From Prevotellamassilia sp. (GTDB lineage: Bacteria; Bacteroidota; Bacteroidia; Bacteroidales; Bacteroidaceae): a stretch of DNA of 14,721 nt. Made by a program: the position numbers and the translations under genes. Position 1 is the first letter of the stretch; every line of letters starts with the position of its first letter. This document shows positions 7,337 through 14,721 of this stretch, in pieces. A model generated the notes under the pieces. It saw nothing but the letters and a program-made list of their open reading frames with translations. It searched no databases and was not told where the DNA came from. The stretch lies in contig JAHAWW010000269.1 in assembly GCA_018383375.1 (NCBI GenBank), positions 1 to 14,721 on the forward strand, given 5' to 3'.

Positions 7337-7655
7337 GAAAAGACAGATTTTCCCCGACTTCGACGGTTTTTTTCGGCCATCCGGTCAGTCCGCCACGCCT
7401 CCAAAGGGCTTCGGCAGGCCATATAATGCTGATAATATGGCATTTATGTGCATTCAGCGCTATTTATGGCGAGAAATGTGTGCCATTGCCAACAAATGCC
7501 AATAAAGTTGTAAAATATCAAAAAGAGGCGGCGGTTTGTCATTGAAGACCCAGAAGAATGAACAAGGCAGATAGTGGCACGCGTACCCACCGTGTCAGAC
7601 GGCGTGGGCCGTGTGAAAAATGTGGGGACAAAGCGGTGCCGATTGAAAAAAAATA

Positions 7656-7667
7656 GGCAAATTTGCC
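7656..7667. promoter_or_regulatory. 12-bp perfect palindrome upstream of the GH20 gene
   Basis: GGCAAATTTGCC is a perfect 12-bp palindrome whose end lies 41 bp before the ATG at 7709. It contains AAATTTG, one base away from a TAnnTTTG -7 box at 7658-7665, but no TTTG lies at the right distance upstream. It could be a dimeric regulator site overlapping the GH20 promoter. A 12-bp palindrome can also arise by chance. Confidence 0.3.
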
Positions 7668-7708
7668 GATGTATCGTGACACAAATCAAAAACGCCTTAA
7701 ACACCAAT

Positions 7709-10700
7709 ATGAAAAACATCGCCCGACTGGTCTTGGCTGCGGCTATGACTTTAACTTGTACGGTACCCTCGGAAGCTAAAATCACCGACCTGCTTCCCCG
7801 TCCCAAAAACATTCAGGCCACAGACGGCATGCCTTTTGCCCTTGGTCGCGAGGTGGCCCTCAACGACACCACCGACTGCAAAGCGCTCAAAGCCTTCCTC
7901 GCCGAGACCGGTTGCACGGTCAATAGTGCGGCCACGGCCACGATAGACGTGGCCATCGTCGCCACCATCGACGGTGCGTTCAATCACAATGTGCCCCAGT
8001 TCCCCGACGAGGCCTATGCCATCGAGGTGACCGCAGAGCGCATTGCCATCAAGGCACTGACCCCGCTGGGCGTGACACGCGCGGCACAGACGCTCTGCCA
8101 GCTGGCCGAGGGCTATGACGGCACACCCGCCATTGAGGCCCTGACCATGACAGACTGGCCCGCCTTCAAGGTGCGCGGCTTCATGCACGACGTGGGTCGC
8201 TCGTTCCTGCCCGTCGAAGAGCTCAAGACCGAGATTGACCGCCTGGCACGCTTCAAGGTCAACGTGTTCCATTGGCACCTGACCGAGAAACTCGCCTGGC
8301 GCTTTGAGGTGAACGCATATCCGCAGCTCACCGCCGATGCCAATATGACGCGCTATCCCGGCCAATACTATACGCAGGCCCAGTGTCGTGAAATCGAGGC
8401 CTACGCTGCCGAGCGCGGCATGACCGTCATCCCCGAAATCGACATGCCGGGCCACAGCGACGTCTTCACCAAAGCCATGGGCTTCACCATGCAGACCGAC
8501 CAGGGCGTCGAGGCACTCAAGAATATACTCGACGAAGTAGTGGAGGTGTTCCCCAACGCCCCCTACATCCACATCGGTGGCGACGAGGTGACCATCACCT
8601 ATACCGATTTTTTGAAGACAATGGCCAACTATGTGCGTTCGAAAGGCAAAAAAGTGGTGATGTGGAACCGTCTCGTGGCCGGACCGCCCACAGCCGAACA
8701 GTGTGACATGACCCAGATGTGGGCCACCTCGGGCAGAGTGGTCACCGGCCTACCCAACATCGACTGCCGCTATAACTATACCAACCACTTCGACGTCTAT
8801 GCCGACGTGGTGGGCATCTATAAGAGCAACATCTATTATGCCCAGCAAGGCACCGACGACATTGCCGGCACCATCAGTGCCGCGTGGAACGACACCAAGA
8901 CGCCCAGCGACACCGCCATTGTGGCCATGAACAACATCTACGCCAACATCCTCGCCTCGGCCGAGCGCGCCTGGTGTGGTGGCGGCAAGCAATATGTCGA
9001 AGTGGGTGGTACCACCCTGCCCCTAAGTGGCGACGAATATGAAGAGTTTGCCGACTGGGAGCGCCGTTTCCTCTTCCACAAAGCTCACTCGCTGGCCGAC
9101 GTGCCCATCCCCTACGTGAAACAGACCAACGTGCGCTGGCGCATCACCGACGCCTTCCCCAACGGTGGAGACGCCACCAAGGTGTTCCCGCCCGAAACGT
9201 CAGAGGCCGAAGTGCTGCCCGACGTCTTCACCTACGAAGGCCAGCAATATGGTTGCCACACGGCTGCCGGCGCCGGTATCTACCTGCGTCACATCTGGCA
9301 TCCCACGGTGCCCTCATTCTTCTCGGCTCCGGCCAACAACCAGACAGCCTATGCCTGGACCTACATCTACTCGCCCACAGCCCAAAAGGCCGGCGCACAG
9401 ATTGAGTTCTACACCTACAGCCGCTCGGGCAGCGAGAAAGCCCCTTCGGCCGGCTGCTGGGACCGCCGCGGTTCGCGCATCTGGCTCAACGGCGCCGAAA
9501 TCCCCGCACCAGTATGGGAGCAGCCCGATGCCACCATTCCCCAAGACAACGCCACTCTCGGTCTGAAGAACGAGAACCTCACCGCACGCCCCGTGACACA
9601 GGTGGAACTCAAAGCAGGTTGGAACAAAGTGTTCCTCAAACTGCCCCACGCCAACAAAGGCGGCACAGGGCGCGACAAGTGGCAGTTCACCTTCGTCTTG
9701 ACCGACACCGCCGGCGTCAATGCGCTTGAGGGCATCCGCTATTCAGCCACCCAATGCATTGACGACGAGGCCGACAACACCGCCGCCCTGTGCGACAGTG
9801 TTGCAGCCGTGTTGCGTGCCAACTTCAACGACGCTCCGGGGTGGTATAACCCCGAGCAGGCAGAGGGACTTTATGCGCAAATCGAGCAAGTGCGCGCCAC
9901 CCTCTCTCAAGCACTCGACGCCGCCGCCCGTGCAGCACAAAAAGACGCACTTCGCGAAGCCCTGGAGGCCCTTATGATTCAGGCACAGACAAGCGGCATC
10001 AACCAGCCCAAAGCCTCGACCGAAGAGAGCGAAGTGTGGTATGCCATGAGCACACCGCTGCGTGACGGCCGCTATCTCACGGGCCATGCCGACGGCGAGG
10101 CCGTCACCGGCGAAACCACCAAAGGCAAAACCGCCATGTGGAAGTTTCAAACCCGCCCCGACGGCACCTTCGACATCATTTCGTCAAAGGGGCTCTACAT
10201 CTCGCCCGTAGCGTCTAACAACACAGCCCTAAGCCTCACGGCTTCCGTCCCCGGTGCCGGCTGGACCATCAGCGAGACCGACGCGCCGGGCTACGTCAAA
10301 GTGACTTCCGGCTCAGTGCAATTCAACCAAACAAAGTCGGCTCAACAAAGCTATCAACTCTACAACTGGGGCAGCGGCACCAACGTCAGCGACGCCGGCT
10401 GTAAGTTTCGCATGGAAGAGGTAGAGATGCCGCCCACGCCACTTATATCCTCGGCCTCGGGCGACACCATCTATTGGATGCAATTCTACACTCCCGGTCG
10501 CGAGAGCCGCTATCCCACCGCCGTGGCCAACGGTCAGCCCGTCATAGGCGAGACCACACCGACGGCTGCCTCAACGTGGGCATTTGTGCCGCGCTCCGAC
10601 GGCAGTCTCGACATCAAAAACAGAGCCATTGACGGCTACATCGCCCCCAACACGACCAACAACACGGCCCTCATCTTCACCGCCGCCCAACCCTCGTCCG

Positions 10701-11008
10701 GATGGAGCGTTCAGGAGGTGGGCGAGACCGGCCAATATATTATTGTGAGCGGCACGGCACAATTCAACCAGACCAACTCGGGCAATAGCTATAAAGTGTT
10801 CAACTGGGGCGGCGGCACCAACACCACCGATAGCGGTTGCCTCTATGCCTTCAAAATCATCGAGACTATAGTCAACGGCATCGGCCAGACTACGCTGCAG
10901 CCCGCCGATGGCGACCTGGCCGCTTGGTATGACCTCTCGGGTCGCCGCGTCAGCCGTCCCGCCAAAGGCGTTTACCTCCAAGGCGGCCGCAAGGTAATTT
11001 TGCGCTGA
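7709..11008 (+). CDS. Secreted family 20 glycoside hydrolase (beta-N-acetylhexosaminidase-like) with T9SS tail
   Basis: From the ATG at 7709 the protein is 1099 residues. It begins with a signal peptide (about 1-23, cleavage after SEA), which decides the start over a GTG at 7574. A GH20b-type N-domain (about 25-145) precedes the GH20 barrel (about 150-440), with R156-G-F, H188-W-H-L, the EIDMPGH motif (D245 in it) and the catalytic pair D292-E293 in HIGGDEV. The family removes terminal N-acetylhexosamines by substrate-assisted catalysis. Next come a beta-rich galactose-binding-like domain (about 477-669), a helical linker (about 671-770), two homologous modules (775-906 and 919-1052) and a tail (1070-1099) with YDLSGRRV and PAKGVYL, typical of T9SS type A sorting. 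It is thus probably exported and surface-attached or released, acting on host or dietary glycans. HWHLTEKLAWR departs from the usual HWHLTDDQ pattern, so the exact substrate is uncertain. It stands alone, without a SusC/SusD pair nearby. Confidence 0.9.
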   Translation: MKNIARLVLAAAMTLTCTVPSEAKITDLLPRPKNIQATDGMPFALGREVALNDTTDCKALKAFLAETGCTVNSAATATIDVAIVATIDGAFNHNVPQFPDEAYAIEVTAERIAIKALTPLGVTRAAQTLCQLAEGYDGTPAIEALTMTDWPAFKVRGFMHDVGRSFLPVEELKTEIDRLARFKVNVFHWHLTEKLAWRFEVNAYPQLTADANMTRYPGQYYTQAQCREIEAYAAERGMTVIPEIDMPGHSDVFTKAMGFTMQTDQGVEALKNILDEVVEVFPNAPYIHIGGDEVTITYTDFLKTMANYVRSKGKKVVMWNRLVAGPPTAEQCDMTQMWATSGRVVTGLPNIDCRYNYTNHFDVYADVVGIYKSNIYYAQQGTDDIAGTISAAWNDTKTPSDTAIVAMNNIYANILASAERAWCGGGKQYVEVGGTTLPLSGDEYEEFADWERRFLFHKAHSLADVPIPYVKQTNVRWRITDAFPNGGDATKVFPPETSEAEVLPDVFTYEGQQYGCHTAAGAGIYLRHIWHPTVPSFFSAPANNQTAYAWTYIYSPTAQKAGAQIEFYTYSRSGSEKAPSAGCWDRRGSRIWLNGAEIPAPVWEQPDATIPQDNATLGLKNENLTARPVTQVELKAGWNKVFLKLPHANKGGTGRDKWQFTFVLTDTAGVNALEGIRYSATQCIDDEADNTAALCDSVAAVLRANFNDAPGWYNPEQAEGLYAQIEQVRATLSQALDAAARAAQKDALREALEALMIQAQTSGINQPKASTEESEVWYAMSTPLRDGRYLTGHADGEAVTGETTKGKTAMWKFQTRPDGTFDIISSKGLYISPVASNNTALSLTASVPGAGWTISETDAPGYVKVTSGSVQFNQTKSAQQSYQLYNWGSGTNVSDAGCKFRMEEVEMPPTPLISSASGDTIYWMQFYTPGRESRYPTAVANGQPVIGETTPTAASTWAFVPRSDGSLDIKNRAIDGYIAPNTTNNTALIFTAAQPSSGWSVQEVGETGQYIIVSGTAQFNQTNSGNSYKVFNWGGGTNTTDSGCLYAFKIIETIVNGIGQTTLQPADGDLAAWYDLSGRRVSRPAKGVYLQGGRKVILR
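10031..10864 (+). repeat. Tandem duplicated ~130-residue module inside the GH20 gene
   Basis: Two homologous segments (10031-10426 and 10463-10864) encode modules sharing, in order, a WYAM/YWMQF start, a TGETT/IGETT element, W-F-P-DG-DI, a GLYISP/GYIAP turn, NNTAL, GWSV-like, VQFNQT/AQFNQT, a YNWG/FNWG glycine turn and a final GC. The spacing of W, DG and G-Y turns resembles a beta-trefoil (ricin-like) carbohydrate-binding fold. That assignment is inference. The duplication itself is plain in the protein sequence. Confidence 0.75.
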
Positions 11009-11057
11009 ACAATATGGATTTTGTAAAGTCGGCGTAACAAAATACCAAACTATATTG

Positions 11058-11065
11058 TAAATTTG
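11058..11065 (+). promoter_or_regulatory. Candidate -7 box for nifJ and structured leader
   Basis: TAAATTTG matches TAnnTTTG exactly and lies in AT-rich DNA in the 186-bp gap between the GH20 stop and nifJ. No TTTG is seen about 20 bp upstream, so the -33 half is missing. A start near 11071 would give a leader of about 124 nt. That leader can form GAAGCG (11119-11124) with CGCTTC (11140-11145), and a small GCCA/TGGC hairpin at 11151-11160. No terminator is visible after the GH20 gene, so read-through into nifJ is also possible. Confidence 0.45.
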
Positions 11066-11194
11066 CATCATCTAAAAACAACCTCATACATTCATTTAAT
11101 AGCAATCTGCACGCCGCCGAAGCGGAGAGGACCGTTTGTCGCTTCCGGCCGCCAGGTGGCGCGATTTGATTGACACCACAAAACACTCTTTGTT

Positions 11195-14100
11195 ATGGCA
11201 AACAAAAAATTCATTACCTGCGATGGCAACCAAGCCGCTGCTCATGTGGCTTATATGTTCTCGGAGGTCGCTGCCATCTATCCCATCACGCCGTCTTCAC
11301 CGATGGCCGAACACGTAGACGAATGGGCAGCACAGGGACGCAAGAACCTTTTTGGTGACACAGTGAAAGTGCAGGAAATGCAGTCTGAAGGCGGTGCTGC
11401 CGGCGCCGTTCACGGTTCGCTCCAGGCCGGTGCATTGACCACCACCTTCACCGCCTCACAGGGTCTCTTGCTCATGATACCCAATATGTACAAGATTGCC
11501 GGCGAGTTGCTGCCCTGTGTGTTCCACGTGTCAGCCCGTACGTTGGCCACCCACTCCCTTTGCATCTTCGGCGACCATAGCGACGTTATGGCCTGCCGTC
11601 AGACTGGCTTTGCCATGCTCTGCGAAGGCTCTGTGCAGGAAGTGATGGACCTCTCAGCCGTTGCCCACCTGGCCGCTCTCGAAGGCCGCGTGCCCTTCAT
11701 CAACTTCTTCGACGGTTTCCGCACCAGCCACGAATACCAGAAGATTGAAGAGATGGACATGGAAGACATCCGTCCGCTCGTACCGATGGACAAGGTGGCC
11801 GAGTTCCGCGCCCAGGCCTTGACCCCCGAGCATCCCGTGGCTCGCGGTATGGCCGAGAACCCCGAAACCTTCTTTGCCCACCGTGAGGTTTGCAATCCCT
11901 ACTACGACGCCATCCCCGGCATCGTGGAGAAATATATGGCAGCCGTGTCGAAAATCACCGGCCGCGAATACAAACTCTTCAGCTACTACGGCGACGAACA
12001 GGCAGAGCGTGTCATCATCTGTATGGGTTCAGTGACCGAAGCTGCCCGCGAAGCCATCGACCATCTCAACGCCAAAGGCGAAAAAGTCGGTATGGTCAGC
12101 GTTCACCTCTATCGCCCCTTCTCTGTCAAGCATCTGCTTGAGACTGTTCCCGCCACGGCCAAGAAGATTGCCGTGCTCGACCGCACGAAAGAGCCGGGCG
12201 CCAATGGCGAACCGCTCTATCTCGACGTGAAGGATGCCTTCTATGGCAGCCAAAACTGTCCGCTCATCGTTGGCGGCCGCTACGGTCTCGGCTCTGCCGA
12301 CACCACGCCGACAATGATTATCTCCGTATTCGACAACCTCGCCCTGCCCGAGCCCAAAAACCACTTCACTCTGGGCATCGTCGATGACGTCACCTTCCGC
12401 TCACTCCCGCTTGAGCAGGAAATGGCCCTTGGCGGCGAAGGCATCTTCGAGGCCAAATTCTACGGACTCGGTGCAGACGGTACGGTGGGTGCCAACAAGA
12501 ACTCCGTGAAGATTATCGGCGACAACACCGACAAGTATTGCCAGGCCTACTTCTCTTACGACTCCAAAAAGTCGGGCGGTTTCACCTGCTCACACCTGCG
12601 CTTCGGCGACACCCCCATCCGCTCTACCTATCAGATTAAGACCCCCAACTTCGTGGCTTGCCACGTACAGGCTTATCTGCATATGTATGACGTGTTGCGC
12701 GGCTTGCGCGATGGCGGTACCTTCCTGCTCAACACCATCTGGGATGGCGAAGAACTCGCAGCCAACCTGCCCAACAACGCCAAGCGTTATTTTGCCGAAC
12801 ACAACATCACCGTCTACTACATCAACGCCACCAAGATAGCCCAGGAAATCGGTCTTGGCAACCGCACCAACACCATCCTGCAGTCGGCATTCTTCCGCAT
12901 CACCGAGGTCATCCCCGTCGACCTGGCCGTTGAGCAGATGAAGAAATTCATTGTCAAGAGCTACGGCAAGAAGGGTCAAGACGTGGTAGACAAGAACTAC
13001 CAGGCCGTAGACCGCGGCGGCGAATACAAGCAACTCACCATAGACCCCACTTGGGCCAACCTGCCCGAGGACGAGAAGATTGTCCGTGACGAGCCCGCCT
13101 ACATTTCCGACCTCGTCCGCCCCATCAATGCCCAAAACGGCGACCTGCTCCCCGTGAGCGCCTTCAAGGTGAGCGAAGACGGTACCTGGGCACAAGGCAC
13201 AGCCGCCTACGAGAAGCGAGGTGTGGCCGCCTTTGTGCCGGTTTGGAAAGCCGACAACTGTATCCAGTGTAACAAGTGCGCCTTTGTTTGCCCCCACGCC
13301 GCCATCCGTCCGTTTGTGATGACCGACGAAGAAGCCAAAGACTTTGCAGGCCGTTCGCTCGAAATGAAAGCCCCTGCAGCTATGAAGGGTATGCACTTCG
13401 TTCAGCAGGTCGACGTGCTCGACTGTCTGGGCTGCGGCAACTGTGCCGACGTCTGCCCCGGTATGCGTGGCAACAAAGCCCTTGAGATGGTTCCCCTCGA
13501 CGGTCAGATGGCCGAAGCCGAGAATTGGGACTACTGCGTGAAAAACGTCACCAGCAAGCAACATCTTGTAGACATCAAGCTCAACCCCAAGAATTCACAG
13601 TTTGCCACACCTCTCTTTGAGTTCTCCGGCGCCTGCTCGGGTTGCGGCGAAACACCTTACGTCAAGCTCGTCAGCCAGCTCTTTGGCGACCGTCAGATGA
13701 TTGCCAACGCCACCGGCTGCTCGTCAATCTATTCTGGCTCTATCCCCTCTACCCCCTACACCACCAACGAGAAGGGGCAGGGTCCCGCTTGGGCCAACTC
13801 TCTCTTTGAGGACTTCTGCGAATTTGGTCTGGGTATGGTGATGGCCAACAAGAAAATGAAAGCCCGTCTGGCCGACCTGTTGAAGAAAGTCACTATGTGC
13901 GACTGCTCTTGTGCCGAAATGAAAGAGCTCGCCCAGCGCTGGATAGACAACCAAGAAGACGCCGACATCACCCGCGAGGTGGCCGACAAGATGATGCCGT
14001 TCATCAACGCCGGAGCTGAGAAAGGCCACGAACTGGCCAAGCAAATCCAAGAGCTAAGCCACTTCCTCGTGAAGCGCAGCCAGTGGATTATCGGTGGTGA

Positions 14101-14721
14101 CGGCGCCTCATACGACATCGGCTACGGCGGTCTCGACCACGTATTGGCCAGCGGCGAAGACGTCAACATCCTCGTGCTCGACACCGAGGTCTACTCTAAC
14201 ACCGGCGGTCAGGCCTCAAAGGCGACTCCCGTTGGCGCCATCGCCCAGTTCGCCGCAGCCGGCAAGCGCGTGACGAAAAAAGACCTCGGTCTGATGCAGG
14301 CCACCTACGGCTACGTCTACGTGGCACAGGTTGCCATGGGTGCCGACCCCGCCCAGTGTCTCAAGGCCATCAAAGAAGCCGAAGCCTATCACGGTCCGTC
14401 ACTCGTCATTGCCTATGCACCCTGCATCAACCACGGTCTTAAGATCAAGGGAGGCATGGGTCGCAGCCAAGCCGAAGAAGCCCGTGCCGTTGAATGTGGC
14501 TACTGGCATCTGTGGCGCTACAATCCCGAGTTGGCCAACGAAGGCAAGAATCCCTTCACGCTCGACTCCAAGGCGCCCAACTGGGACCTCTTCCAAGACT
14601 ATCTCGACCACGAGGTTCGTTTCCTCTCTCTGAAGAAAGCCCTGCCCGAACAGGCTCAGGAACTCTTCGACGAGACCAAACGTGCCGCCCAGCGTCGCTA
14701 CGCATCTTATGTCCGCAAGAC
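11195..14721 (+). CDS. nifJ: Pyruvate:ferredoxin (flavodoxin) oxidoreductase, 3' end cut by window
   Basis: PFOR oxidatively decarboxylates pyruvate with CoA to acetyl-CoA and CO2, reducing ferredoxin, in the cytoplasm of anaerobes. The window encodes 1175 residues without interruption; since family members are near 1180-1230, only a short tail is missing. Domain order is standard. The N-terminal POR domain has YPITPSSP with T32, plus E65 and R115. A transketolase-C-like domain, a gamma domain (about 410-610) and an EKR linker follow. Two ferredoxin-like 4Fe-4S sites have cysteines 689/692/695/699 and 744/747/750/754. The TPP domain carries proximal-cluster cysteines C814, C817, C842 and C1077 and the thiamine motif GGDG at 967-970 with EVYSNTGGQ. 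The motif reads GGDGAS where I recall GGDGWA in related enzymes. The ATG at 11195 gives the conserved MANKKFITCDGN start. It is probably a single-gene unit with its own leader. Confidence 0.96.
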   Translation, partial: MANKKFITCDGNQAAAHVAYMFSEVAAIYPITPSSPMAEHVDEWAAQGRKNLFGDTVKVQEMQSEGGAAGAVHGSLQAGALTTTFTASQGLLLMIPNMYKIAGELLPCVFHVSARTLATHSLCIFGDHSDVMACRQTGFAMLCEGSVQEVMDLSAVAHLAALEGRVPFINFFDGFRTSHEYQKIEEMDMEDIRPLVPMDKVAEFRAQALTPEHPVARGMAENPETFFAHREVCNPYYDAIPGIVEKYMAAVSKITGREYKLFSYYGDEQAERVIICMGSVTEAAREAIDHLNAKGEKVGMVSVHLYRPFSVKHLLETVPATAKKIAVLDRTKEPGANGEPLYLDVKDAFYGSQNCPLIVGGRYGLGSADTTPTMIISVFDNLALPEPKNHFTLGIVDDVTFRSLPLEQEMALGGEGIFEAKFYGLGADGTVGANKNSVKIIGDNTDKYCQAYFSYDSKKSGGFTCSHLRFGDTPIRSTYQIKTPNFVACHVQAYLHMYDVLRGLRDGGTFLLNTIWDGEELAANLPNNAKRYFAEHNITVYYINATKIAQEIGLGNRTNTILQSAFFRITEVIPVDLAVEQMKKFIVKSYGKKGQDVVDKNYQAVDRGGEYKQLTIDPTWANLPEDEKIVRDEPAYISDLVRPINAQNGDLLPVSAFKVSEDGTWAQGTAAYEKRGVAAFVPVWKADNCIQCNKCAFVCPHAAIRPFVMTDEEAKDFAGRSLEMKAPAAMKGMHFVQQVDVLDCLGCGNCADVCPGMRGNKALEMVPLDGQMAEAENWDYCVKNVTSKQHLVDIKLNPKNSQFATPLFEFSGACSGCGETPYVKLVSQLFGDRQMIANATGCSSIYSGSIPSTPYTTNEKGQGPAWANSLFEDFCEFGLGMVMANKKMKARLADLLKKVTMCDCSCAEMKELAQRWIDNQEDADITREVADKMMPFINAGAEKGHELAKQIQELSHFLVKRSQWIIGGDGASYDIGYGGLDHVLASGEDVNILVLDTEVYSNTGGQASKATPVGAIAQFAAAGKRVTKKDLGLMQATYGYVYVAQVAMGADPAQCLKAIKEAEAYHGPSLVIAYAPCINHGLKIKGGMGRSQAEEARAVECGYWHLWRYNPELANEGKNPFTLDSKAPNWDLFQDYLDHEVRFLSLKKALPEQAQELFDETKRAAQRRYASYVRK

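Larger units (their letters stand above)
7168..7708. other. 541-bp gap between the rod operon and the GH20 gene
   Basis: I find no convincing gene here. It contains a promoter-like pair (7196-7225), a strong terminator hairpin (7237-7268), a tandem palindromic 21-bp repeat (7295-7336), a 7-bp inverted repeat GCCATAT/ATATGGC at 7418-7424 and 7435-7441, and a 12-bp palindrome (7656-7667). Composition is more AT-rich than in the flanking genes between about 7420 and 7530. I cannot point to a full TTTG/TAnnTTTG promoter for the GH20 gene in this stretch. Confidence 0.6.

Noticed and set aside
7269..7505. 78-codon + strand frame (GTG start) in the intergenic gap, containing a TGxxVLM heptapeptide repeat
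   Set aside because: It starts on the terminator tail with GTG, the heptapeptide repeat is just the 21-bp DNA repeat read in frame, and the rest shows no family resemblance or normal codon use. Probably non-coding.
7574..7708. In-frame N-terminal extension of the GH20 protein (45 residues, GTG start)
   Set aside because: It would bury the signal peptide that begins at the ATG at 7709.
12590..13564. 324-codon open frame on the - strand inside nifJ
   Set aside because: Antisense to intact PFOR including its ferredoxin domain; the translation has no recognisable family.
1..14721. Possible mobile, phage, CRISPR or defence system
   Set aside because: No integrase, transposase, direct-repeat array, tRNA attachment site or toxin/antitoxin-like pair is visible; all strong genes are housekeeping or a single secreted hydrolase.

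Overview
The window is chromosomal core DNA from a Bacteroidota member, most likely Bacteroidales and probably Prevotellaceae-like. Four things point there: the gene order purH-mreB-mreC-mreD-mrdA-rodA; promoters of the TTTG / TAnnTTTG type used by the Bacteroidota primary sigma factor; weak or absent Shine-Dalgarno sequences; and a glycoside hydrolase ending in a type IX secretion (T9SS) type A sorting tail. Base composition is GC-rich for the group. All convincing genes are on the + strand.

Positions 1-7268 hold a rod-shape operon. A textbook promoter (56-87) drives a short purine gene encoding only the IMP cyclohydrolase half of PurH (152-748). It is followed by mreB (776-1819), mreC (1933-2802, GTG start), mreD (2817-3323), the elongation-specific PBP2 gene mrdA (3352-5193) and rodA (5183-6652, overlapping mrdA by 11 nt). 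The last gene encodes an unrecognised 159-residue membrane-anchored protein with GY repeats (6688-7167). A strong hairpin with a U-rich tail (7237-7268) ends the unit. MreB, MreC and MreD form the scaffold, RodA polymerises glycan and PBP2 cross-links it. The purine gene in front couples a housekeeping pathway to wall growth at the transcript level. A nearly perfect 37-nt palindrome (1840-1876) separates mreB from the rest.

Positions 7168-7708 are a 541-bp gap with no gene I trust. It holds the operon terminator, a promoter-like pair just before it, a 21-bp tandem repeat that can fold in alternative ways, and a 12-bp palindrome 42 bp before the next start codon.

Positions 7709-11008 encode a large secreted family 20 glycoside hydrolase (beta-N-acetylhexosaminidase-like). 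It has a signal peptide, a catalytic domain, a carbohydrate-binding-like domain, a helical linker, two tandem copies of a ~130-residue module and a T9SS tail. After a 186-bp leader region, positions 11195-14721 encode pyruvate:ferredoxin oxidoreductase (nifJ/por), which is essentially complete and runs off the right edge. Its presence indicates anaerobic metabolism.

I see no CRISPR array, tRNA, rRNA, insertion sequence, phage gene or defence system. The window is mostly well-understood core genome. The points worth a second look are the stand-alone cyclohydrolase, the mreB-mreC palindrome, the unknown protein at the end of the rod operon, the structured gap at 7168-7708 and the modular hydrolase.
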